From an uncultured Alphaproteobacteria bacterium (GTDB lineage: Bacteria > Pseudomonadota > Alphaproteobacteria > Rhodobacterales > Rhodobacteraceae): DNA of 64,000 nucleotides. This document shows positions 8,813 to 18,136 of this stretch, piece by piece (the first letter of the stretch is position 1; the number at the start of each line of letters is the position of its first letter). Position numbers and translations under genes: made by a program. The stretch covers positions 53,051-117,050 of the forward strand of contig CAJXHI010000003.1 of assembly GCA_913051655.1 (NCBI GenBank), written 5' to 3'. The notes under the pieces were generated by a model, which ran no database searches, was not told the DNA's origin, and worked only from the letters and a program-made list of their open reading frames with translations.

Positions 8813-9640
8813 GTGGTTGGGTATATAACGCGAAATGACCTTGATCCTGAGCTTCAGGGGACGCTCATCAAACTGATACATGAAGCGGCAAATGCAGCGC
8901 GCTTAGAAATACTTCCACTTTTTCGGAGTCATCGTCTTGAAACATCCAATAAAGATGCGGTGGGTTTCGACCCTGTAACGCGGGCTGATCGAGCTGCAGA
9001 GCGGGCTATTCGGACGATTTTGGCTAAATCTCGTCCAGACGACGGGATACTAGGCGAAGAATTCTCTAACTTAGAAAGCAAATCTGGGCTTACTTGGGTT
9101 GTTGATCCGATTGATGGCACAAGAGGGTTTGTCAGCGGAACACCAACTTGGGGTGTTTTAATCGCTCTGTCTGATAAAGCGGGTCCTTTTTTGGGTGTGG
9201 TGGATCAACCTTATATTGACGAAAGGTTTACCGGAGGTTTTGGCAATGCGGAATGTACGGGCCCGTCAGGGAGACACCTGCTGGCCACGAGTGACACGAC
9301 CAACCTGTCTGAAGCCATTCTATTCACCACTTTTCCAGAGGTCGGCCGAGATCAGGATTATGCCGGCTTTCGGGCAGTCCATGATAGGGTAAAACTTGTT
9401 CGATATGGAATGGATTGTTATGCCTACGCGTTGCTTGCAGCAGGTCAAATTGATCTGGTGATTGAGGCTGGACTTCAAGCCTATGACATTCAAGCTCCAA
9501 TCGCCTTGATTGAAGCCGCAGGCGGAAGCGTCACGAATTGGACAGGCGGTCCCGCACACATGGGCGGACAAGTGGTTGCTGCATCAAACCCTTCCCTTCT
9601 CAAGGCGGTGCTGACCCTTTTGGCACTACACGCAGATTGA
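8813..9640 (+). CDS. Inositol-monophosphatase-family phosphatase, probably histidinol-phosphatase (HisN-like)
   Basis: A 275-residue IMPase-fold enzyme. All family metal sites are visible: DPVTRADRAAE, GEEFS, the DPIDGTRGF signature, and YDIQAPIALIEAAGG near the C terminus. The RGF after DPIDGT and the overall form resemble the HisN branch that dephosphorylates histidinol phosphate, but inositol-phosphatase and CysQ-like functions cannot be excluded. It starts at a GTG (8813) with GGGGGA a few bases upstream. The following amidohydrolase gene begins five bases after the stop, so the two form an operon; no other his genes are near. Confidence 0.85.
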   Translation: MVGYITRNDLDPELQGTLIKLIHEAANAARLEILPLFRSHRLETSNKDAVGFDPVTRADRAAERAIRTILAKSRPDDGILGEEFSNLESKSGLTWVVDPIDGTRGFVSGTPTWGVLIALSDKAGPFLGVVDQPYIDERFTGGFGNAECTGPSGRHLLATSDTTNLSEAILFTTFPEVGRDQDYAGFRAVHDRVKLVRYGMDCYAYALLAAGQIDLVIEAGLQAYDIQAPIALIEAAGGSVTNWTGGPAHMGGQVVAASNPSLLKAVLTLLALHAD

Positions 9641-9645
9641 GGCCA

Positions 9646-10998
9646 ATGTCCCGCGATGTTCTCATAAAGAATGCTCAAACGGTTTTGACGATGGATGATA
9701 CACGGCGTAAATTGCATGCAGTGGATATTCATCTCTGGGATGGTCAGATCAAAGCCATTGGCGCCAATCTAACTGTTCCTGATGCTACGCATATTTTAGA
9801 TGCATCTCAGTGTATTGTGACCCCGGGTCTGGTTAACACTCACCATCATCTTTACCAGTCGCTAACGCGTGCTGTGCCTGGTGGGCAGGATGCGCTTTTG
9901 TTCGGTTGGCTGCAAACGCTCTATCCTATTTGGGCAATGTTCACGCCAGAGCACATGCGTATTTCTGCCATGGTTGGGTTGGCTGAATTGGCTTTATCGG
10001 GCTGTACGATGAGTTCAGATCATCTTTACCTCTTCCCAAACGGATCGCGTCTTGAGGATACGATTGAGGCAGCATATGAAATTGGTCTACGTTTTTTTCC
10101 AACGCGCGGCTCCATGAGCATTGGTCAAAGCCATGGCGGATTACCGCCTGACAGCTTGGTGGAGCGTGAAGAGGATATTTTGGACGATTGTATCAGGGTT
10201 GTGGACCAATTTCATGATCCGGACCCCGCTTCTATGGTACGTGTGGGCATTGCTCCCTGTTCTCCGTTTTCGGTGAGTCGCGAATTAATGCGTGATGCCG
10301 CTTTGCTCGCAAGGGATAAAGGAGTTTATCTGCATACGCATTTGGCAGAAAATGATGAAGATGTGGCCTATTCTCTTGAAAAATTTGGCTGTCGGCCCGG
10401 ACAGTATGTAGAGGATTTGGGCTGGATAGGGTCTGATGTCTGGCATGCGCATTGTGTAAAATTGGATGCCAATGAACAGACTCTTTTTGCGCGTACAAAG
10501 ACAGGCATCGCCTATTGTCCTTGTTCTAATTGTCGGTTGGGATCAGGTATCGCCCCCATCCGTCAAATGCGTGATAGAGGCGTTCCAGTAGGCCTTGGTG
10601 TAGATGGCTCCGCGAGTAATGACGCTGGGAATCTGATACTTGAGGCACGCCAAGCGATGCTGCTTCAACGTGTTATAAATGGCGCGGATGCAATGAGTGC
10701 ACGCGAAGCTTTGGAGATTGCGACACGCGGGGGAGCAGACATCTTGGGACGTCCGGAATGTGGACGCATTGCGGTGGGAAAACGCGCTGATATTGCCCTT
10801 TGGGATACTAATCGTCTTGAAAACGCCGGAAGTTGGGATCCAGCTGCGCTTTTGCTTGCTGGCCCAATGCGGGTGAAACATCTCACGGTACAGGGGCGCG
10901 TTATTGTTGAGGACGGACAGCTTTTGACAGTGGATTTGCCCCGCCTGATTGAAGCACAGCGCAAGCTGGCAGAGGGGCTGGTTGCCCGATCAATATAG
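9646..10998 (+). CDS. 8-oxoguanine deaminase-like amidohydrolase
   Basis: A 450-residue amidohydrolase-superfamily deaminase. Metal and catalytic residues are visible: HHH in NTHHHLYQSLTRA, the HxxE of THLAEN, the His of WHAHCVKL and the Asp of GVDGSASND. The PCSNCRLGSG segment and TRAVPGGQDALLFGWL match the group containing the characterised 8-oxoguanine deaminases, which convert 8-oxoguanine to urate, and the related triazine hydrolases. I choose the ATG at 9646 because upstream in-frame sequence only overlaps the phosphatase gene. Its 3' end overlaps the convergent guanine deaminase by nine bases, strengthening a purine role. The exact substrate is inferred. Confidence 0.85.
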   Translation: MSRDVLIKNAQTVLTMDDTRRKLHAVDIHLWDGQIKAIGANLTVPDATHILDASQCIVTPGLVNTHHHLYQSLTRAVPGGQDALLFGWLQTLYPIWAMFTPEHMRISAMVGLAELALSGCTMSSDHLYLFPNGSRLEDTIEAAYEIGLRFFPTRGSMSIGQSHGGLPPDSLVEREEDILDDCIRVVDQFHDPDPASMVRVGIAPCSPFSVSRELMRDAALLARDKGVYLHTHLAENDEDVAYSLEKFGCRPGQYVEDLGWIGSDVWHAHCVKLDANEQTLFARTKTGIAYCPCSNCRLGSGIAPIRQMRDRGVPVGLGVDGSASNDAGNLILEARQAMLLQRVINGADAMSAREALEIATRGGADILGRPECGRIAVGKRADIALWDTNRLENAGSWDPAALLLAGPMRVKHLTVQGRVIVEDGQLLTVDLPRLIEAQRKLAEGLVARSI

Positions 10999-12300
10999 CG
11001 TGTTTTTTACGCACTGCCCAGCAGTCCATACAGCATGGACGGCTCTGTCGTCACCCATCATGATAGTCGGAAATAAAGCGCTCCAGATGTCCTCTGCCCG
11101 TTCTGCCCGTTGCGTTATTGAAGGGGTCGAATATAGATCCAACACTGTGATATCCGCATATTTCCCAGCCTCAAGCGATCCAATCGCATGACATAGGTGT
11201 AGCGTTTTTGCTGATCCCAGTGTGGCGAGCCATAGCAATTCTGAGGGGTGTAGTGGTCCCGCGTTCAACTGTCCTATCTCATATGCCGCGGCCATTGTGC
11301 GCAGCATGGAAAAGCTTGATCCGCCGCCGGTGTCTGTAGCAAGCCCTATACGCTGGTGCGATGCGCTTAGTCCCGCCATATCAAATAGCCCTGAACCAAT
11401 GAAGCTGTTAGAGGTGGGGCAGTGGATTAAAGAGGCGCCAACCTCTCTTATGCACGCTTTTTCACGCTCTGTTAGATGTATCGCATGTCCAAAAAGCGCT
11501 TTTTCCCCCAAAAGGCCCGCGCGCTCATAGGTGTCGAGGTAATCCCGCGCCTCAGGAAACAGCGATTTGACCCATTCGATTTCTTCTAACTGTTCACTCA
11601 AATGAGTTTGCATAAGGCAATTTGGATATTCGCGCCAAAGCGCTCCGAGCGCTAATAATTGCTCTGGCGTTGAAGTTGGCGAAAATCGTGGCGTAATTGC
11701 ATATCGGCAGCGTTCATTTCCGTGCCACTTTTCGATTAAGGCTTTGCTGTCGTCATAAGCCGTTTTAGCAGTATCACAAAGACCCATAGGTGCATTACGA
11801 TCCATACAAGTTTTGCCAGCAACCACCGCCATACCAAGCGCGCTTGCCGCTTCAAAAATCGCGTCTACACTTTCGGGATGAATGGTTGTAAACGTCGCGA
11901 AGCTTGTTATGCCGTGGGAAAGGGCAAGGTCAAGATAGGCATGCGCCTGCTGCCTGGCGTATGTCGCGTCACCAAAACGCATTTCTTCAGGAAATGTGTA
12001 GCTGTTGAGCCAATCAATCAACCGTTTGCCCCAACTTGCAATTATGGCCGTTTGCGGGTAATGCACATGGGCATCCACAAATCCTGCGAGCAGAAGTTTA
12101 TCTTCGTAATTGATGATCTGCCCATCAAAGTTGCTTTTTAAAATAGTTTCTGCCGGTCCAACGTCTGTGATTTTACCGTTTAAAATCTTTATGGCACCGC
12201 AACGTTCATAATGCACAACATCGCTCAATGCGTATTCAAAAGGTGAACCTTTAAGCGTTAAAACCTGGCCACGCAGCACAATTTCCTGTTGTTCGGACAC
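10990..12300 (-). CDS. guaD: Guanine deaminase
   Basis: A 436-residue guanine deaminase (guanine to xanthine) of the amidohydrolase superfamily. Seen motifs: DAHVHYPQ (metal HxH), TCMDRNAPMGL (guanine-pocket Arg segment), THLSEQ, FGHAIHL, HCPTSNSFIGSG, and ATDTGGGSSFSML with the catalytic Asp. I place the start at the GTG at 12300, with GGAAGG five bases upstream. An in-frame ATG at 12375 would add 25 residues not expected for the family. The gene converges on the 8-oxoguanine-deaminase-like gene with overlapping stops, so both purine deaminases sit together but are transcribed separately. No xanthine dehydrogenase genes are visible in the window. Confidence 0.93.
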   Translation of the reverse strand: MSEQQEIVLRGQVLTLKGSPFEYALSDVVHYERCGAIKILNGKITDVGPAETILKSNFDGQIINYEDKLLLAGFVDAHVHYPQTAIIASWGKRLIDWLNSYTFPEEMRFGDATYARQQAHAYLDLALSHGITSFATFTTIHPESVDAIFEAASALGMAVVAGKTCMDRNAPMGLCDTAKTAYDDSKALIEKWHGNERCRYAITPRFSPTSTPEQLLALGALWREYPNCLMQTHLSEQLEEIEWVKSLFPEARDYLDTYERAGLLGEKALFGHAIHLTEREKACIREVGASLIHCPTSNSFIGSGLFDMAGLSASHQRIGLATDTGGGSSFSMLRTMAAAYEIGQLNAGPLHPSELLWLATLGSAKTLHLCHAIGSLEAGKYADITVLDLYSTPSITQRAERAEDIWSALFPTIMMGDDRAVHAVWTAGQCVKNTLY

Positions 12301-12433
12301 TATCACCTTCCAAATTTCTTTTTCTTTGAGTGAGTTTAATTGGGAAAGTCGATGACGTAAACGTCCCGATCTCATCTGTTTTCTAATTTATTTTAGCCTA
12401 AGAAACAGTAAAGAATGCATGGGATATGTTAAT

Positions 12434-13734
12434 ATGGTGCATACTGATTTAAACCAAACTGTTCTGGATACTGATCAGGCCGTCTATTACTCGACCGGCG
12501 CGATATGGCAAAAATATTGTATGCTTTGGATATGCAGAGTCGTGATCATTTGATCACTGCTATGGACCCTATGTATCCGGCAGACATCGCTGAACTTTTG
12601 AAGCAGATCAAACCGTATTGATCGTAGTTGTTTATTCCTGCTATATGATCGCGATTTTGATGGTGAAATTTTGACCGAATTGCGAGAAGAGATTATGGGA
12701 CTTCTCAATCCTGATATTCTGGCCCACGCGGTGCGTGAAATTGAAGTCAAAGACGTACTGGATTTGGTCGAAGAACTTGGAGATAAACCGCAAAAGCCCT
12801 TCCTTAGATTTTAGAGGATTTTGACCGATTCATATTGGAAAGCTCACTCAATTATCCGGAGTATTCTGCTGAACGTTTGATACAACGTGAACTGCTCATT
12901 GCGGTTGAAGATTGGTGGTAGGGAGCCGTAATCAATAATTTTTGCGCCGCTGCAAACCGGCAGTAGCAAATTTTTCTTGTAACTGTTTTGTACGGAAAAG
13001 TGCATCCAGTTGCAAATTTCAGCCTAGGCCCTGTGATAGCCAAGCGAAGCAACGAGATGCTCAAAGATATCGCGGAAAAAACTTTCCAAATCATGCCGGT
13101 GACGCAAGATGAAGCGGATGTTGCCCAGGCGTTTTACCAATATCTTCTTAATCCAACGCCGGTTGATGACGAAGATGGTTGTATTGCGGGTGTGATCATT
13201 ATTCATGACGCTATTGTGATTTTGGATGAGGATTATGAAGAAAATATCTTGCGTCTTGCTGGTGTTGTTGAAGTGGATTTGAGCGATACTGTTTTGCAAA
13301 CAACATGGCAATGCGTTCCATGGCTTGCAGTCAATTTGGTGGCGGCAATTCTAAGGTCGCTGGCCAATAAAGCAGGGATGCAGATTCTGACAGTGGCTGC
13401 GCGCCCGCTAGCGTCCAAAGAACTGACTGGGTCCAACGTTCGGCGCGTCCCTCGACTTGAAGTTTTCGTCGGTTTGATCAATGGTACACTTTTCGTTGTG
13501 CTCATGGGTGTGGCTGGAGTAATTTGATTTAATTTCTTAATTTTGGGTTATGTTATTGCCTTGTTCATGCTATTAAATCTTGTGACGGTGGCGCTGGCTG
13601 GAACTGCCGCACCCGCTGTTTTGGTGTCCTTCGGTGGCAATGTCATCTTAGCCTCAGGTGGCTATGTGACCTCTGTGACTTATTTGGTTGGATTTTTTAC
13701 CTTTATTGTGCTTGCGGCATGGATGTTGCTTTGA
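12434..13734 (+). pseudogene. mgtE: Magnesium transporter MgtE, heavily decayed
   Basis: The whole MgtE layout can be traced as fragments: the N domain (AMDPMYPADIAELLKQI, then LNPDILAHAVREIEV), the CBS region (LDIAEK-like segment, DEDGCIAGVIIIHDA, LRLAGVVEVDLSD), then membrane segments (PWLAVNLVAAIL, LTGSNV.R, VGLINGTLFVVLMGV, YVIALFML). The N domain is broken by at least two frameshifts and several stops, the CBS part by stops near 12919 and 12964. About 30 residues of a membrane segment with the GGNAGTQ motif are deleted near 13370, and a TGA follows at about 13525. The 3' end is intact and its TGA overlaps the next gene's ATG. An intact MgtE would be a Mg2+ channel gated by cytoplasmic Mg2+. 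Confidence 0.93.
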
Positions 13735-14291
13735 TGGAAGAATTGGATGAAAAAGCGCTTGCGCGCAACGCTGCATTTTCAAGACGTAGGGTCGCACATG
13801 CGATGTATAAGGACAATGCCGCCGCACTTCTGTCCTCGTTTCTTGAAGGATATCGAGGTGTTGATCTGGCAGGGTATATGCCAATTCGGACAGAGATTGA
13901 TCCTCTTTTAGCCATGGCTGAGGCCTCCGCCCATGGCCGTGTTGGAGTGCCTGTGATTATTGGAGAGGGACAGCCGCTTAAATTTTCTGAATGGACTCCG
14001 GAGATTTTTATGAAGGACGGTCCTTTTGGTGTAAAAATTCCAGAAGAAGAACGATTTTTTGATCCGGAGATCGTCATTGTACCTCTCGTTGCATTTGATG
14101 CGAAGGGCGGGCGCTTAGGTTATGGCGGTGGATTCTATGACCGCACGTTAGAGATTCTGCGCGACAGGCAAGCTACCCTCGCCGTAGGTTTTGCGTACAG
14201 CGATCAAATGATGGAACACCTTCCATTAGAGCCAACCGACCAACCTCTTGATCTGCTCATTACTGAGAGAGATATTTTTAATTTTAACTAA
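13734..14291 (+). CDS. 5-formyltetrahydrofolate cyclo-ligase
   Basis: A 185-residue 5-FCL (MTHFS, YgfA), which uses ATP to convert 5-formyl-THF to 5,10-methenyl-THF in the cytoplasm and so returns folate to the C1 pool. The family signature LGYGGGFYDRTL near residue 130, the N-terminal R-rich helix (NAAFSRRRVAHAM) and PLVAFDAKGGRLG are all present. I use the ATG at 13734, which overlaps the TGA of the decayed mgtE by one base. An in-frame ATG 15 bases earlier is possible. With mgtE broken, translation coupling from upstream is probably reduced. SHMT makes the inhibitory 5-formyl-THF, so this gene fits the serine-cycle enzymes elsewhere in the window. Confidence 0.9.
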   Translation: MEELDEKALARNAAFSRRRVAHAMYKDNAAALLSSFLEGYRGVDLAGYMPIRTEIDPLLAMAEASAHGRVGVPVIIGEGQPLKFSEWTPEIFMKDGPFGVKIPEEERFFDPEIVIVPLVAFDAKGGRLGYGGGFYDRTLEILRDRQATLAVGFAYSDQMMEHLPLEPTDQPLDLLITERDIFNFN

Positions 14292-14313
14292 ATTTTATCT
14301 TATCAAGGAAAAG

Positions 14314-14437
14314 GAACAGACGTTTGGCACAGCATATGTGCATAGCGTATGTGAAGTGGGCATTGGACAGCGCATTATAAGGTCAACGAACGCACTTGGG
14401 AACTTTGTTCCCCTCGAAAACCCAAATGGTCTGTTCT
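14314..14437 (+). ncRNA. Candidate structured RNA downstream of 5-FCL gene (6S-like position)
   Basis: GAACAGAC (14314-14321) can pair with GTCTGTTC (14429-14436), and TTTGG (14323-14327) with CCAAA (14422-14426), closing a stretch of about 124 bases. Inside are a GCAC/GTGC hairpin (about 14327-14341) and a GGGAAC/GTTCCC hairpin (about 14398-14412). In many proteobacteria the 6S RNA gene lies next to the 5-FCL gene, so ssrS is the first candidate. However, the element is short for 6S RNA and lacks an obvious central bubble between long helices. I see no coding frame of interest. It could instead be a leader or decay product. Confidence 0.35.
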
Positions 14438-14823
14438 AATGATCCCCTTCTGGGCGGTGACTCGTTGTATTACAAGCCCAAAAAATATGTTGAACGGCGC
14501 GCTCAGCACCTGATACATATTCTGGTTTTTGTATCTGGCATCTGACGTAAGGCTGATTGTGTAGTCCTATGAGAATTGCTCCAAAGCAACTGCCTAAACG
14601 CTATCTAGTAGGGCGATTTGTTTTCTTGAAACAACACTCTTTCTATATATAACGCTTCGAAACGGAAGCAGTCCTGAGGCTGCAGGTCAGATATATGAAA
14701 AGTACATGATTTTTGCCTTATCTTGCGGTTTATCAAATTCCCCGTGCTCTACGCCGTAAAATATCGTTCTGCCTAAGCGCTTACACTTGCTCTTCTGGGC
14801 TTCACGGCTTAGCGTCATCGTTT

Positions 14824-15633
14824 ATGAGAGTACTTTTCCTTGGCGATATTATGGGCCGTGCTGGTCGAAAGGCGGTCATTGAAAACCTTCCAAAATTGCG
14901 CAGTGAGGGACGTTTTGACCTAATTGTCGCAAACGGTGAAAACGCGACCAGTGGGGCGGGGTTAAACCCGGATCATGCAAAGGCCATTCTAGGAGCCGGA
15001 GTGAATTGTATCACGCTTGGGGATCATGCGTTTGACCAGAAAGATATGCTGAGTTTCATAGAAAAAGAGCCGCGGATTATACGTCCCTTGAATTTTGCTA
15101 AAAATGCTCCGGGACGCGGCGTTTATATTGCCTCCGATAAAAGAGGGCGAAAGCTTATGATCACGCAGGTACTAGGACAAGTGTTTATGAAACGCGCCTT
15201 TGATGATCCCTTCAGTGCACTGGACGAAGTCCTGCGCAGGCATCCATTGGCGGGTACAGTGCAGGCAAGTTTGGTTGATATTCATTGTGAAGCAACCTCT
15301 GAAAAAATGGCTGTTGGGCATTTTTGCAATGGCCGTACTAGCGCGGTCGTTGGTACGCATACCCATGTGCCGACAGCGGATGCCATGGTGCTATCTCAAG
15401 GAACGGCTTATCAAAGTGACGTAGGTATGTGTGGCGATTATGATAGTGTGATTGGTATGCAAAAGGAAGAACCTTTACGCCGTTTCGTAACTGGCATGGG
15501 TAAGGGCCGATTTGTACCGGCGGTTGGGCAGGCCACACTCTGTGGATTGAGCTTTGAAACGAATGATCAAACTGGCCGGGCAATTTCGGCTGAGATGGTG
15601 CGTGTCGGTGGTTGCCTGAGCCCCACATCATAA
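14824..15633 (+). CDS. YmdB-type (TIGR00282) metallophosphoesterase
   Basis: A 269-residue calcineurin-like phosphoesterase of the YmdB/TIGR00282 family, some of whose members hydrolyse 2',3'-cyclic nucleotides. Metal ligands are visible in FLGDIMGRAGR, VANGENA (Asn), TLGDHAFDQ (Asp and His) and VVGTHTHVPTAD (two His). I take the ATG at 14824 because the protein starts directly with the first metal motif (MRVLFLGDIMG); an in-frame start 111 bases upstream adds sequence without family character. The gene lies downstream of the 5-FCL gene and candidate RNA, and this pairing is common in alphaproteobacteria. Confidence 0.92.
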   Translation: MRVLFLGDIMGRAGRKAVIENLPKLRSEGRFDLIVANGENATSGAGLNPDHAKAILGAGVNCITLGDHAFDQKDMLSFIEKEPRIIRPLNFAKNAPGRGVYIASDKRGRKLMITQVLGQVFMKRAFDDPFSALDEVLRRHPLAGTVQASLVDIHCEATSEKMAVGHFCNGRTSAVVGTHTHVPTADAMVLSQGTAYQSDVGMCGDYDSVIGMQKEEPLRRFVTGMGKGRFVPAVGQATLCGLSFETNDQTGRAISAEMVRVGGCLSPTS

Positions 15634-15825
15634 CAGAGTAAGTAAGGCCTGCCTGTCAGAATGCCTCTCGGCATATTATGACCGACGGGATGTAAAGCGA
15701 TTCGCGGACAGGTAAAGTGGCTTTTCCAGATTAGGATAATTTTTAGCGATTTGTTTATTGCTGGTCGTAATTATAAGGTTTTTTGGTTTCTGGTGAAACA
15801 GATCTGACAAAGGTTATCGCCATTT

Positions 15826-16508
15826 TTGGTAAGTCTGTTTTTTATTAGCAGCATTTTGTTTTATCATGAAGCGCCAGATAACCCGTCTAATCTCGCGCCT
15901 TTATTGCTCGCGGTTGAGCACAGCACGGCGACGTTTTTGTCAGATCGATCAAAAGTAAGATATATTGCTGAGGCAAATATTCAGCGCCTTGCACCCCATG
16001 TGAGTTAATTTGTTTGGGCTGTTGCAGTGATTTTTGCCGCAGGTGCAATTGATGCAGAAGAAGCTTTTTCCTTTGTCAATGGCCGACTTTTGGCGTTGAT
16101 CTTTTCCTGCTTGGCCATTGGTGCGGCGATTACAACATCCATGGTTTTAAAACTGATCGTCAACCTTTTTATACCATTAGTATCATATATAACACCATTT
16201 GTGGCGATATGGTCTGTTTATCTTATGACGTCCGTTTGAACGGACTGTTGCCCAATAACTTCATCGCGGTCATGGTTACACCTGTTTCGATCTGATTAGC
16301 GGGTGCTTTGGGATTTTATGCACACGTTGTATTGCGGTCATTGTGGCCGCTACGGCATTGTTTGCAAACCCTTTAGGCTACACGACCAATTTTCTGGTCT
16401 AGGTACTGGGGGATATAAGTTTTAGACTTTATCAAAGCTGGTCTGTCGCTGGACCCCTCTATTGATGTCTTTTCTTCGTTGCCCGTTATATTTCTTTGGG
16501 CGTTTTAG
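15826..16508 (+). pseudogene. Unidentified integral membrane protein gene, decayed
   Basis: Protein-like sequence runs through several frames: FISSILFYHEAPDNPSNLAP, then LSDRSKVRYIAEANIQRLAP, a stop, VWAVAVIFAAGAIDAEEAFS, FVNGRLLALIFSCLAIGAA, NLFIPLVSYITPFVAIW, then a frame change, AVMVTPVS, a stop, LAGALGFYAH, further stops, and DPSIDVFSSLPVIFLWAF before a TAG. Four or more hydrophobic segments suggest a multi-pass membrane protein. Continuity across the stops and the lack of any other gene argue for a decayed gene rather than chance. I do not recognise the family. Limits are approximate. Confidence 0.6.
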
Positions 16509-16583
16509 AGCTGGGAAACGCCCTTGCCCAACTTGTTCACTCTGTCCTATAAAAACGCGGGTTAGTAATATATCGAGGGCAAA

Positions 16584-17324
16584 ATGGCCGGACATTCCAA
16601 ATGGGCAAACATTCAGCACAGAAAAGGACGTCAAGACGCGGCTCGGTCAAAGCTGTTTTCGAAGCTATCCAAGGAAATTACGGTCGCCGCGAAAATGGGT
16701 GATCCTGATCCGGATAAAAACCCTCGTTTGCGTCTCGCAATTAAAGAAGCCAAATCAAACTCTGTGCCCAAAGATGTGATCGAACGCGCTATTAAAAAAT
16801 CAACGGCCGGAGACGGGGATGATTACGAAGAAATCCGCTACGAGGGTTATGGGCCTAGAGGCATTGCTGTAATTGTTGAAGCAATGACAGACAACCGCAA
16901 TCGCACAGCATCAAATGTTCGATCTACATTTTCCAAGAATGGTGGCAATCTGGGAGAGACAGGCTCTGTGGGCTTTATGTTTGAGCGTAAAGGTGAGGTT
17001 GCCTACGGATCAGACGCGGGGGACGCTGATAAAGTAATGATGGCTGCCATTGAAGCTGGTGCCGAAGATGTAGAAAGTTCTGCCGAAGGTCATTTGATTT
17101 GGTGTCAGGATACTGATCTCAATGAAGTGTCGAGTGCTCTGGAAACAGAACTTGGGGAAAGCCAGTCAACCAAGCTCATCTGGAAACCGACCACAACGAC
17201 CGAACTTGACCTTGAGGGGATGAAAAAGCTTATGAAGTTACTCGATGCCCTAGAGGATGACGATGATGTGCAGCGCGTAACAGCAAACTTTGAAGCATCG
17301 GATGAAGTTATGGAGCAGCTTTAG
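16584..17324 (+). CDS. YebC/PmpR-family regulator or translation factor
   Basis: A 246-residue YebC/TACO1-type protein of full length. It starts [19 protein letters not shown], the family hallmark, followed by [13 protein letters not shown] and the conserved [20 protein letters not shown] and [11 protein letters not shown] segments. Family members were described as DNA-binding regulators, and more recently as ribosome-associated factors that ease translation of proline-rich stretches. It stands alone between decayed sequence and an AT-rich gap, with its start 60 bases after the preceding pseudogene remnant. Confidence 0.95.
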   Translation: MAGHSKWANIQHRKGRQDAARSKLFSKLSKEITVAAKMGDPDPDKNPRLRLAIKEAKSNSVPKDVIERAIKKSTAGDGDDYEEIRYEGYGPRGIAVIVEAMTDNRNRTASNVRSTFSKNGGNLGETGSVGFMFERKGEVAYGSDAGDADKVMMAAIEAGAEDVESSAEGHLIWCQDTDLNEVSSALETELGESQSTKLIWKPTTTTELDLEGMKKLMKLLDALEDDDDVQRVTANFEASDEVMEQL

Positions 17325-17806
17325 TTTGGTTCAAAATCAAATGGTATCTTTGATGGTTTGCAGCCGGCCCTATGGCTAGCGCTTGTATGTTGAATTTTCT
17401 TTGTTTTGCAACGATTTTCAGTAAAACTGAAAGACTTTACAATGATAACCGCTATTTTTAATTTTCTGTTTCATGAGTTCTTATTCGCATTTTGCAGATC
17501 TGGTTGGCCCTTCTGCATTTTTTTGCTTGGTCTGTTTACATCCAGTTAAGTGATGCAAAAAACTAAAGTATTGGTACTATTCAAATAGGATGTATTGCGT
17601 TATGCATTGTATCATATTTGTGTTCAATAGCATGATTTCTTATGTAAGCTCAGACGAAAAAAACCAAATCGACCAAATCGCTGCAGTATTTATGATCTTA
17701 GTCTCTCAGATTTTCGGCTTTCACTCAAATAATTTTACTTAAAAATTGAAAATTTCAGTACATTGATCCCATAAAGTATACATACTTTCTAAAATTTAGT
17801 CTTGAG
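17325..17806. other. AT-rich intergenic stretch without recognisable gene
   Basis: I see no convincing gene here. A small inverted repeat TTTCAGT-AAA-ACTGAAA (17416-17432) follows yebC by about 90 bases but lacks a T run, so it is at best a weak terminator. A hydrophobic stretch in one frame near 17450-17550 may be a decayed membrane gene, but I cannot trace it further. Confidence 0.3.
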
Positions 17807-18127
17807 ATGAGAGTGAAAAAGTACATGAATGTTGTGCAGTTGCGCGAACTTCTGCTGGAAACGGAACGTGACATGGGTTAGGGAGACTGGTCGGAAAAGC
17901 AAAAGGCTGGGGTCTATGCGCTTTATTCAATTATTGCCACTCGTCGTGGCATTTCGAAATCAGACGAAATCAAAAGTCGCGATTTGGTCGGTGATATGAA
18001 GAAGGTGACTTACCATCGGTTTTTCAAAAACATTGCTTATATGTGTTTTGGGGAGCCCGCACCGAATACCAAGGTTGAATCTTATGTATCGCCGCAAGAA
18101 AGTGACGATGCTGCTGAAAGCGCCTGA
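17807..18127 (+). pseudogene. Small winged-helix-like hypothetical protein, interrupted by one TAG
   Basis: One frame from the ATG at 17807 to the TGA at 18125-18127 reads as a 106-codon protein interrupted only by TAG at 17879-17881, after LLLETERDMG. The remainder (GDWSEKQKAGVYALYSII, SKSDEIKSRDLVGDMKKVTY, HRFFKNIAYM, NTKVESYV) has the look of a small winged-helix DNA-binding protein conserved in Rhodobacterales; this is recall, not a search. A Tyr codon (TAT or TAC) at the TAG would restore it. It ends 10 bases before the LysE-family gene. One lesion could be a sequencing error. Confidence 0.6.
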
Positions 18128-18136
18128 GCTGCATTT

